DNA from: DATDRQ01 sp035291645
GTDB taxonomy: Bacteria; Chloroflexota; Anaerolineae; Anaerolineales; UBA4823
DNA: 12,286 nucleotides
Assembly (NCBI GenBank): GCA_035291645.1
Contig: DATDRQ010000154.1
Span: 1 to 12,286, forward strand
Direction of reading: 5' to 3'
Of this stretch, positions 1-6,702 are shown one piece after another. Position 1 is the first letter of the stretch; each line of letters begins with the position of its first letter. The notes under the pieces were generated by a model. The model was not told the DNA's origin. It worked only from the letters and a program-made list of their open reading frames with translations, and searched no databases. Made by a program: the position numbers and the translations under genes.

Positions 1-2513
1 TGCTGGGCAACCCGGTCACCGACGAATTCTCGCACATGTTCCTGGGCCTCACCACGCCGTCCGTCAACGGCCTGGCGAACCCCTACTACAACACCTATAC
101 CTCCTACGGAGAGGTCATCACCCATGAGAAGGCCGATGGCTACCTGCGCGAGGCCTACATGGAGGCGGACGCCACCCTGGCGCTCGGCAAACAGCTGCTG
201 GGCGGCGCCCCCAACATCTTCGCAGCCTCCGACCACGGCTTCAGCGCCCAGTGGCTGGCGGTCAACGCCAACAAGATTTTGGTGGATGCCGGGTTGCAGT
301 CTCCCGACGCATCAGGCAAGGAAACCCTCTCCGGCTGCCGCGTATCCAATACTGGACCTCTTGCGGTGAACAAAGCCAAAGCCTGCTGGGCCGGCGCTAC
401 CGCGCAGATATACATCAACACAACCCTGCCAGCCGGCGTGACCTACGAGCTGGTCCGGACAGAGGTGATCGCTGCCTTCCAGAATCTTACCGATCCGGAC
501 AACCCCGGCGCGCAGGTCGTCTTAAAGATCTTCAAGAAGGAAGAGCTGCGCAATGTGGACGGCAGCGACTCGCTGCACCCCAACCGCTCCGGCGACGTGG
601 TGGTGGTGCTCAATCCGCCCTATCAGTTCGACGCGCCCACCCAGGGGAAGACGATCGCCTTCTCGCAGTTCTTCGGCCAGCACGGCTACCTGCCGGAGAC
701 GGTCAACCTGGCGGACAGCGTCAACATGCACGCCACCTTCGTAGCGGCCGGCCCCGGCATCCGCCACCAGGACCCGGTGGCGGGCGTGCGCGCCATCGAC
801 CTGGCCCCGACCATCTCGTTGCTGCTCAACATCCCCGGCCCGATCAACGCCCGCGGCAAGATCCTCTACAACCTCTTCCCGAACCCGGGCCAGTACAAGG
901 AAGCCACCCTGCTGTACATCAGCGACTTCCACGGCCAGTTGACCCCGCTGTCTCAAACGGCGGACACTGTGGGTCCGTCCTTCGGGATCGGCGGGGCGGC
1001 CTACCTGAAACCGTGGTTCGACTGGTACCGCGCCGAGGCCATGGGCGGCCTCTCGCTGACCCTGTCCGGCGGCGACGCGGTCGGAGCGACGCCTCCCATC
1101 TCCAACTTCTTCGACGACAAGCCCACCATGCTCACCCTGAACATGCTGGGCCTGACCGCCGACACCCTGGGCAACCATAACTTCGACCGCGGTTCGCAGT
1201 TCCTGCGCAGCGAGCTGATCCCGCTGGCCCAGTTCCCCTACCTGAGCGCCAACACCGTCTTCGCCTCCAGCGGCACGTACCCGCCTGAGTGGAAACCCTC
1301 CCAGGTCTTCCAGTTCGACGGCTTCAAACTGGGCGTGATCGGGTACACCCTGCCCGAATTACCCACGTTGATCTTCCCCGGCTACCTGGACCCGTTCAAA
1401 GTCACCGATCCGGCCGCCGCCATCAACAAGGAATCGGCCAGGCTGCACTCCAAGAAGGTCGATGCTGTCGTTGCAGTCGGGCACATCGGCGGCGATGGGA
1501 CGGATATCAACAACCCGACCGGACCGTTGGTCACCCTGGCGAACAGCCTGAGCGGGGTTGACGCAGTGTTAGGCGGCCATACGCACGCCCAGTACATCAC
1601 TACGGCCGATAATGGCGTGCTGGTGGCTGAAAACCCCAACTCGGGCCAGCGCTTCACCCGCATCCGGCTGGTGGTGAACACCAGGACCAAAGCCGTGATC
1701 TACAAGACCGCCGACTACCACAAGCCGTGGAACATCGGCGTGACCCCCGACCCGGCCATCCAGGCCTACATCGACGACCTGAACACGCAGCTGGCGCCGA
1801 TCTTCAACACCGTGATCGGCAACTCGACGGTGCGCATCCCGCGCGCCGACAGCTGTGGCCGAAGCGATGGGCGCCTGTGCGAATCGTTGATCGGCAACCT
1901 GACCACCGACGCGCTGCGCGAGACCTACACCACGGACTTCGCCATCAGCAACGCTGGCGGCCTGCGCGCCGACCTGACCTGCCCATCTCCGGATATCGCC
2001 GGGGACTTCTGCCCGGCCTACACCCCGCCACCCTACCTAATCACGCGTGGCCAGGTGCTGGGGGTGCTGCCCTTCGGTAATGTGGTCTTCACGGTCAGCA
2101 TCAGCGGGGCCGAGCTGAAGACCTTCCTGGAGAACGGCGTCTCGGCCATGCCGGCTGCCAACGGGCGCTTCCCGCAGGTCTCCGGCCTGTGCTTCACGTA
2201 TGAGATCACCTCGCCAGCCGGCAGCCGGGTCACCGGAGCGGTCCGCCAGGCGGCCGGTGGCAGCTGCACCGGGGCGGCGATCGACCTGACGGCAGCCTCC
2301 ACGTACAAGATCGCCGAGAACGACTTCATGGCGACCGGCGGGGACGGCTACCCGAACGTCTATACCCGCGGCACCACCCAGGGCATCATGGACCAGGTGC
2401 TGGCCGACTACATCACCGCCAGTTCTCCGGTCAGCCCGGCTATCCAGGGTCGCATCGTGTGCACGGATGCTAATGGAGCGACCGCGCCAAACTGCCCGGT
2501 GGTGACGCCGTAG
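1..2513 (+). CDS. Secreted type I phosphodiesterase / 5'-nucleotidase fusion (5' end missing)
   Basis: The reading frame is open from base 3, so the ATG at 36 is internal. Residue numbers below count from that ATG. Before it, codons 21-35 read DEFSH, matching the D-x-x-x-H metal-ligand pair of nucleotide pyrophosphatases/phosphodiesterases. D66-H67 (DHGF) and H216 (GQHGY) supply further metal ligands of this alkaline phosphatase superfamily domain, which ends near residue 285. The nucleophile region lies upstream of the window. From about residue 290 a full 5'-nucleotidase follows: D297/H299 (DFHG), D347 (GGDAVGA), N380-H381 (GNHNFD, where GNHEFD is more usual), H483, and H515/H517 (GGHTH), so all seven expected metal ligands are present. 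The C-terminal substrate domain has NAGGLRA at 639, QVSGLCF, and a GGDGYPNV motif near 768. Expected role: extracellular cleavage of phosphodiesters or nucleotides, then removal of the 5'-phosphate. The signal peptide would be in the missing part. Function is confident by family; the exact substrate is not known. Confidence 0.9.
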   Translation, partial: LGNPVTDEFSHMFLGLTTPSVNGLANPYYNTYTSYGEVITHEKADGYLREAYMEADATLALGKQLLGGAPNIFAASDHGFSAQWLAVNANKILVDAGLQSPDASGKETLSGCRVSNTGPLAVNKAKACWAGATAQIYINTTLPAGVTYELVRTEVIAAFQNLTDPDNPGAQVVLKIFKKEELRNVDGSDSLHPNRSGDVVVVLNPPYQFDAPTQGKTIAFSQFFGQHGYLPETVNLADSVNMHATFVAAGPGIRHQDPVAGVRAIDLAPTISLLLNIPGPINARGKILYNLFPNPGQYKEATLLYISDFHGQLTPLSQTADTVGPSFGIGGAAYLKPWFDWYRAEAMGGLSLTLSGGDAVGATPPISNFFDDKPTMLTLNMLGLTADTLGNHNFDRGSQFLRSELIPLAQFPYLSANTVFASSGTYPPEWKPSQVFQFDGFKLGVIGYTLPELPTLIFPGYLDPFKVTDPAAAINKESARLHSKKVDAVVAVGHIGGDGTDINNPTGPLVTLANSLSGVDAVLGGHTHAQYITTADNGVLVAENPNSGQRFTRIRLVVNTRTKAVIYKTADYHKPWNIGVTPDPAIQAYIDDLNTQLAPIFNTVIGNSTVRIPRADSCGRSDGRLCESLIGNLTTDALRETYTTDFAISNAGGLRADLTCPSPDIAGDFCPAYTPPPYLITRGQVLGVLPFGNVVFTVSISGAELKTFLENGVSAMPAANGRFPQVSGLCFTYEITSPAGSRVTGAVRQAAGGSCTGAAIDLTAASTYKIAENDFMATGGDGYPNVYTRGTTQGIMDQVLADYITASSPVSPAIQGRIVCTDANGATAPNCPVVTP

Positions 2514-2527
2514 TTTGTTCACATCAA

Positions 2528-2551
2528 CCGGAGCCTCACGGTCAGCTCCGG
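2528..2551 (+). terminator. Hairpin 14 nt after the phosphodiesterase/nucleotidase gene
   Basis: CCGGAGC (2528-2534) pairs with GCTCCGG (2545-2551) across a 10-nt loop. The tail is CTTAATCC, with only a weak U-run. Its position right after the stop codon suggests termination or 3'-end protection. It is followed 25 nt later by a second, stronger hairpin. Confidence 0.5.
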
Positions 2552-2576
2552 CTTAATCCAGGGCAAGTCACGACTT

Positions 2577-2602
2577 CCGAGGCCCGGGGGACCGGGCCTC
2601 GG
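2577..2602 (+). terminator. Perfect 11-bp GC-rich hairpin with GGGA loop
   Basis: CCGAGGCCCGG (2577-2587) is perfectly complementary to CCGGGCCTCGG (2592-2602) around a GGGA loop. There is no U-tract after it (ATGCTTGTCC). It most likely ends transcription from the upstream gene or stops 3' exonucleases, together with the hairpin at 2528-2551. A protein-binding palindrome is an alternative. Confidence 0.6.
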
Positions 2603-2664
2603 ATGCTTGTCCTACTCCCCGAACGAAGATTACTTCTGTAATAGAAAGCCAGGTATTTTAATTT

Positions 2665-2695
2665 TTGTGACTTTGTGGATAAATGTTGGTATAAT
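2665..2695 (+). promoter_or_regulatory. Extended -10 promoter of the secreted nuclease gene
   Basis: TATAAT at 2690-2695 is a perfect -10 box preceded by TGG, giving the extended form TGGTATAAT. The best -35 is TTGTGA at 2665-2670 with a long 19-bp spacer, so the promoter probably relies on the extended -10. The sequence just upstream is A/T-rich (2654-2666), and a small interrupted palindrome ATTAC-TTCT-GTAAT lies at 2629-2642. Transcription would start near 2702, giving a leader of about 246 nt. No gene was recognised between 2514 and 2947. Confidence 0.65.
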
Positions 2696-2787
2696 TCGGA
2701 CTGTACGGTGTCGGGGGGATAAGAAACAAGTCCACAAGTGTATTCGGTCATCCTTGCGGGGGTCTTCTGGTGAATTCCCCTGATCAC

Positions 2788-2797
2788 AAAGGAGGTG
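2788..2797 (+). other. Orphan perfect Shine-Dalgarno sequence in the nuclease leader
   Basis: AAAGGAGGTG matches the full anti-Shine-Dalgarno end of 16S rRNA, yet no usable start codon follows at normal distance. The next ATG (2818) lies 22 nt past GGAGG and meets a stop after two codons (ATG GGG TAG). It lies about 86 nt into the predicted leader and 150 nt before the real start. It may hold ribosomes on the leader, or it may be chance. Confidence 0.45.
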
Positions 2798-2947
2798 CGG
2801 CGGGCGAGACGACTCGGATGGGGTAGGATCTTGAGAAGCGGTCGTTATTTTCGCGCACCTGGGCTGTCATAGCAGCCTGGCTGGTTCTATTTTCTGGCCG
2901 ATTTAGTGTAGTTACCTGGGAAAAGCATCCAACTTGGAGGAACTGAT

Positions 2948-5900
2948 ATGAAGCGACGATCCAATCATTTCGCGCAGCACCTGATCCACTTCGGAGTGGC
3001 CCTGGCGCTGCTTTTATCTCTACTGCCTGGGAGCGTACTGACCGCCAGGGCGGTTTCACCGAATATCGTGATCAGCCAGGTGTACGGTGGCGGCGGCAAC
3101 ACCGGCGCGACCTACACCCACGACTTTATCGAACTCTTCAACCGGGGCGCGACGACCGTCTCGCTAGCCGGCTGGTCGGTACAGTACGCCAGCGCCACCG
3201 GGATCGGCAACTTTGGGGCAACTACAACCCAAATCACCGAACTGCCCGGCGTGTCGCTGGCGCCTGGCCAGTACCTGCTGATCCAGGAAGCACAGGGAAC
3301 GGGTGGGACGACGCCACTGCCAGCTCCGGATGTGACCGATGCCTCACCCATCGCCATGTCAGCCACCGGCGGCAAGGTCGCCCTGGTGAATACGACTACC
3401 CCGCTCGGCTGCAACGGCGGCTCGACGCCCTGCTCTCCAGCCGCACTGGCGACTATCGTCGACCTGGTAGGCTGGGATGGAGCAAATTTCTTTGAGACGG
3501 CTCCTGCACCCGCTACCACCAACACAACTTCTATCTTCCGAATCAATAATGGCTGTACGGATACGGACAACAACAGCACAGATTTCACTGCTGGATCACC
3601 TGTTCCACATAATACGGCTTCGCCGCTTAATCCATGCGAAGGTAATACCCCCGTCATCGCCAATTGCGGCGGCCCCTTGTCAACCTTTGAGGGGCAGGCC
3701 GCTTCCCGGGCGGTCAGCGCCAGCGACGAGGACGGCACGGTTGTCAGTATCCTCATCAACAGCATCACGCCTACCGACCCAGGCACAATCACCCTGAGCG
3801 GTCTAATCCCCTCCCCGGGGGTTGGCGGCGCGGCCACGGCGAACGTGGACGTGAGCGCGGCCACGCCTCCTGGGACCTATTCGGTCGAGATCGTTGCCAC
3901 CAACGACGACCCCACACCGCAAACCGGAACCTGCACGCTCACCGTGACCGTCCAGGATATCCTGCCGATCGGCGCTGTACAGGGGGTCGTCAACGATGCT
4001 GACAACGGGCTGCTCTCCCGGTCGCCTTTTGCGCCTCCTTCTGGGAATTCCGCCGGTGCGCAGTTCGTCATCGTCCAGGGTGTGATCTACCAGAAAACGT
4101 TGGCTCGCACCAGCAGTGGTGGGAACCAAAATGGGTTCTTCCTTCAGAATACTGCCGCAACCGCGGACGGGGATCCGAACACCTCGGATGGCATCTTTGT
4201 CTTCATGGGCGGCTTCACCTCCCTGATCGGCGGGTACGTGCCCGTGGTCGGGGATGAAGTGATCATCCGGGCGCGCGTCACGGAGTTCTTCTTCCTCACC
4301 GAGCTGACCAGCGCCTCGGCGTTGCAGGTCGTGCGCAGCGGGGTAGACCTGGCTGCAGAGCTGCCTGCCCTCGAGACAGACCCGCCGGATGACCTGGCGG
4401 AGGCCAACCGCTACTGGGAGCGCCGCGAGGGTATGCGCGTCCAGATCCCGTCCGGCAGCGTCGTGATCGACAGCCGGGACGTTTTCGCTGGCACGGCTGA
4501 TGGGGAAGTCTGGGTGGCCCGTGGTGACAGCGACATCGCCCAGCGCGCCGATCCCTATGCAAGGCGCGCGTTCCGCGACCCCCACCCGCTGGATAACGAT
4601 CCTGCCCTCTTCGACGACGGCAACGGCTACCGCATCATCATGGGCAGCCTGGGGATTAAATTCGCTGCCGGCGATAATACCGAATTGATCGCCCCGGCCC
4701 GCACTTTTGATACGCTGGACAACGCCCCGGTGGGAGGGGTTTACTTCTCCTTCAACAAATATCAGGTGATGGTAGAACAGCAGCTCGACCTGACACCCGG
4801 TGTCGATCCAGCCCTCAACGCCCCACCACAGCCCTTCGACCTGGGCGAGGAATACAGCCTGGCGATCTTCAATGTCGAGAACCTGTACGATTTCCGCGAC
4901 GATCCCTTCGACGGATGCGACTTCACCGGCAATTCCGGCTGCCCGGGCGTCAACCCGCCCTTCGATTACGTCCCGGCAAGCGACGCCGCCTACCAGGCGC
5001 GCCTGACCGAGATCGCCCAGCAATTCGTCGGCGACCTCCACAGTCCGGACATCATCCTGGCGCAGGAAGCCGAAGACCAGGACATTTGCACCGTGGCGGG
5101 CGGCGCGCTGGCTTGCGGAACAGTGAATAACGCCGACGGCAAGCCCGACACGCTGCAGGAACTGGCGACGCGCATCGCCGACCTGGGCGGTGCGTCCTAC
5201 GACGCCGCCTTCGACCGCGATGGGGCCGACGACCGGGGCATTATCTCGGCTTACCTCTTCAGGACCGATCGAGTCGAGCTGCTCCCAGCCCCGGCGAACG
5301 ACCCGGTCTTGGGGAGCAGTCCCACCGTAATTTACCGGGGAACTCCGCTGTCGTACAACACAGACGTGCAGAACCCGAAGGCATTGAACGCCGATCTTCC
5401 GGACGACGTCGACCTGAGCACCGGCGTGGATGGCTCGAACGTCTTCACCCGCCCGCCGCAGGTCGGCCTGTTCCGCGTCTGGCGGAATGGGATCGGGGCC
5501 AGCGTCTTCACTGACCTTTACATCTCGGACAACCACTTCAGCAGTACCCCGAACGCCCGTGTCGGCCAGCGCCAGGAACAGTCGCTCTACAATGCGAAGA
5601 TCGTCGCTGCATTACAGGCGGCCGGTGAGGACGTGCGTGTCGTGGTCGGGGGCGATTTAAACGTCTACCCGCGGCCAGACGATCCCTTCGTACCGGGTGA
5701 GGCGCTCTTCCCGAGCGACCAGCTGGCCCCACTCTACGATCAGGGCTTGACCAATCTATTCGGCGTCCTGGTCGGAGAGGTTCCGGTCAGTGCGTACGGG
5801 TACATCTTCCAGGGCCAGACTCAGACCCTCGACCAGATCTTCGTGACGCCGTCCGTGCTCGCTGATCTGGTGCAGGTGCGGATCGCCCACATCAACAGCG

Positions 5901-6238
5901 ACTTTCCGGCGGACTATGATGGCGACGGGCCGCGCGGTACGAGCGATCATGACCCGAACATCGCTCGCTACGACGGGCTGCCCACCCTGGACAAGTTAGA
6001 AGCCCTGGTCAACTACTATGATGCCAATGGCGCTATCACCGGAAATAACACCACCAAAAACTTGATTGACCGGCTGGAACGGGCTCGCAGGTACTTCGAG
6101 CGCGGTCAAATGAGTGCTTACCGGGATCAATTGCAGGCTTTCATCGACCAGGTTCAAGATTTCACTCCACAGTTCATCACACCCGCGGCGTCGTCTGCGC
6201 TGGTTCAGGAGACATCCATTTTGCTGGCCATCCCCTAG
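2948..6238 (+). CDS. Secreted multidomain endonuclease (LTD / OB / EEP / FIMAH-like)
   Basis: 1096 residues. The ATG follows GGAGG (2936-2940) by 7 nt and opens a signal peptide: basic start, hydrophobic core about 15-31, likely cleavage after ARA at residue 35. Domains in order: lamin-tail domain (about 38-230, opening with VISQVYGGGG and FIELFN); Ig/cadherin-like domain (about 232-338); an OB-fold region typical of extracellular nucleases (about 340-630); endonuclease/exonuclease/phosphatase domain (about 638-1005); helical C-terminal module like the FIMAH domain (about 1011-1075). EEP catalytic residues are all visible: N642 (FNVEN), E707 (AQEAED), H863 (DNHF), D903/N905 (GGDLN), D962 (TLDQIF) and D1000-H1001 (SDHDP). 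The layout resembles ExeM/NucH-type extracellular DNases, with an added C-terminal module. Expected role: metal-dependent cutting of extracellular DNA, perhaps RNA. It has its own promoter and hairpin, so it is monocistronic. Nuclease assignment is strong; substrate preference and the job of the C-terminal module are not known. Confidence 0.92.
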   Translation: MKRRSNHFAQHLIHFGVALALLLSLLPGSVLTARAVSPNIVISQVYGGGGNTGATYTHDFIELFNRGATTVSLAGWSVQYASATGIGNFGATTTQITELPGVSLAPGQYLLIQEAQGTGGTTPLPAPDVTDASPIAMSATGGKVALVNTTTPLGCNGGSTPCSPAALATIVDLVGWDGANFFETAPAPATTNTTSIFRINNGCTDTDNNSTDFTAGSPVPHNTASPLNPCEGNTPVIANCGGPLSTFEGQAASRAVSASDEDGTVVSILINSITPTDPGTITLSGLIPSPGVGGAATANVDVSAATPPGTYSVEIVATNDDPTPQTGTCTLTVTVQDILPIGAVQGVVNDADNGLLSRSPFAPPSGNSAGAQFVIVQGVIYQKTLARTSSGGNQNGFFLQNTAATADGDPNTSDGIFVFMGGFTSLIGGYVPVVGDEVIIRARVTEFFFLTELTSASALQVVRSGVDLAAELPALETDPPDDLAEANRYWERREGMRVQIPSGSVVIDSRDVFAGTADGEVWVARGDSDIAQRADPYARRAFRDPHPLDNDPALFDDGNGYRIIMGSLGIKFAAGDNTELIAPARTFDTLDNAPVGGVYFSFNKYQVMVEQQLDLTPGVDPALNAPPQPFDLGEEYSLAIFNVENLYDFRDDPFDGCDFTGNSGCPGVNPPFDYVPASDAAYQARLTEIAQQFVGDLHSPDIILAQEAEDQDICTVAGGALACGTVNNADGKPDTLQELATRIADLGGASYDAAFDRDGADDRGIISAYLFRTDRVELLPAPANDPVLGSSPTVIYRGTPLSYNTDVQNPKALNADLPDDVDLSTGVDGSNVFTRPPQVGLFRVWRNGIGASVFTDLYISDNHFSSTPNARVGQRQEQSLYNAKIVAALQAAGEDVRVVVGGDLNVYPRPDDPFVPGEALFPSDQLAPLYDQGLTNLFGVLVGEVPVSAYGYIFQGQTQTLDQIFVTPSVLADLVQVRIAHINSDFPADYDGDGPRGTSDHDPNIARYDGLPTLDKLEALVNYYDANGAITGNNTTKNLIDRLERARRYFERGQMSAYRDQLQAFIDQVQDFTPQFITPAASSALVQETSILLAIP

Positions 6239-6272
6239 ACCTGGCGCTGCGTAGCTCCCCAGTTCGTAAGAG

Positions 6273-6301
6273 AATCTTGCCGCACCGGGTGCGGCAAGAT
6301 T
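6273..6301 (+). terminator. Perfect 13-bp hairpin after the nuclease gene
   Basis: AATCTTGCCGCAC (6273-6285) pairs perfectly with GTGCGGCAAGATT (6289-6301) across a 3-nt loop, 35 nt after the stop codon. An alternative outer pairing, AGAATC (6271-6276) with GATTCT (6302-6307), is also possible. The U-run is short. It is most likely a transcription terminator or 3'-end stabiliser. Confidence 0.65.
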
Positions 6302-6336
6302 GATTCTGAAGCGTCCTATGGATGATTGACACGCTA

Positions 6337-6355
6337 CCTGCCCGTCCCCGGCAGG
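6337..6355. repeat. Inverted repeat CCTGCC / GGCAGG
   Basis: CCTGCC (6337-6342) and GGCAGG (6350-6355) flank a 7-nt spacer. The same hexamer recurs in the palindrome at 6645-6660, in the repeat at 9028-9055 and singly at 9344-9350, always between genes. Short enough that chance in GC-rich DNA cannot be excluded. Confidence 0.35.
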
Positions 6356-6383
6356 CGTCTGATCTACACCAGGTTGGCCAGGT

Positions 6384-6413
6384 CTCTCCCCGGACCCATC
6401 GGTCCGGGGAGAG
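6384..6413. terminator. Perfect 13-bp GC-rich hairpin with CATC loop, just before the first protease promoter
   Basis: CTCTCCCCGGACC (6384-6396) pairs perfectly with GGTCCGGGGAGAG (6401-6413) across CATC. It ends 25 nt before the -35 box of the next promoter. With the hairpin at 6273-6301 it would isolate the protease gene from nuclease transcription. There is no U-tract on either side, so an operator or a symmetric barrier is an alternative to a terminator. Confidence 0.5.
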
Positions 6414-6438
6414 TGCCGGGAGTAGTACTGCTTCCGCA

Positions 6439-6467
6439 TTGACACCGCTGCGCGGTTGTGCTATATT
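6439..6467 (+). promoter_or_regulatory. Near-consensus sigma-70-type promoter of the first S8 protease
   Basis: TTGACA (6439-6444), a 17-bp spacer and TATATT (6462-6467), with TGC before the -10 giving an extended form. Predicted start of transcription is near 6474, which leaves a leader of about 229 nt before the ATG at 6703. It shares TTGACAC and TTGTGCTATATTG with the promoter of the second protease at the same spacing. Confidence 0.8.
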
Positions 6468-6644
6468 GCGCTAACGGTCGCGCCAGGAATCCTTGGATCG
6501 GCCAAACGAACGTATCGACCGGATCGTGCAATTATCTCGGTGCAAGAACCGGAAGGCCTGTTCAGCAACACCCTGGAAGGCATGGCACAGGCAATCCGGT
6601 AGGGGCTGGCGGGGTCAGGTAACCCCACAGGGTTCATGAGCGCA

Positions 6645-6660
6645 GGCAGGCATGCCTGCC
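6645..6660. repeat. 16-bp perfect palindrome in the first protease leader
   Basis: GGCAGGCATGCCTGCC is self-complementary over all 16 bases and lies 43-58 nt before the start codon at 6703. It contains the ATG at 6652, which is in frame with the protease but not the likely start. The 10-mer GCAGGCAGGC that overlaps its left part (6642-6651) occurs again at 9028-9037. It could be a repressor site or a leader RNA stem; only the symmetry is seen. Nearby, GGGGT/ACCCC (6611-6626) could form a small stem. Confidence 0.45.
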
Positions 6661-6702
6661 GATCACAATTTAGCTGGATGGCAACGTAGGAGGCATCGAA
6701 GC

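Noticed and set aside
36..38. ATG at 36 as the start of the first gene
   Set aside because: The frame is open back to base 3 and the upstream codons encode conserved metal-ligand residues (DEFSH); there is no signal peptide or ribosome site.
251..1180. 309-codon + strand frame within the phosphodiesterase/nucleotidase gene
   Set aside because: Arg/Pro/Gly-rich composition typical of an off-frame reading of GC-rich DNA; it overlaps strongly conserved coding sequence.
2864..2870. CTGTCAT resembling half of a Pho box in the nuclease leader
   Set aside because: Only one half-site is present, the expected second half does not match, and it lies downstream of the predicted promoter.
2831..2872. 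Short TTG-started frame (13 codons) in the nuclease leader
   Set aside because: Too far from the orphan Shine-Dalgarno site to use it, and too short to support alone.
3803..5536. 577-codon open frame on the minus strand inside the nuclease gene
   Set aside because: It is the antisense shadow of a GC-rich gene with clear catalytic motifs; its translation shows no recognisable domain or export signal.
6480..6602. Open frame through the first protease leader ending in a TAG at 6600
   Set aside because: It has no convincing start codon or ribosome site, and its translation matches nothing I recognise; likely chance.
6652..6702. Upstream in-frame ATG at 6652 as the start of the first S8 protease
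   Set aside because: It adds 17 polar residues before a clean signal peptide, lies in a palindrome and lacks a good ribosome site; AGGAGG is well placed for 6703.
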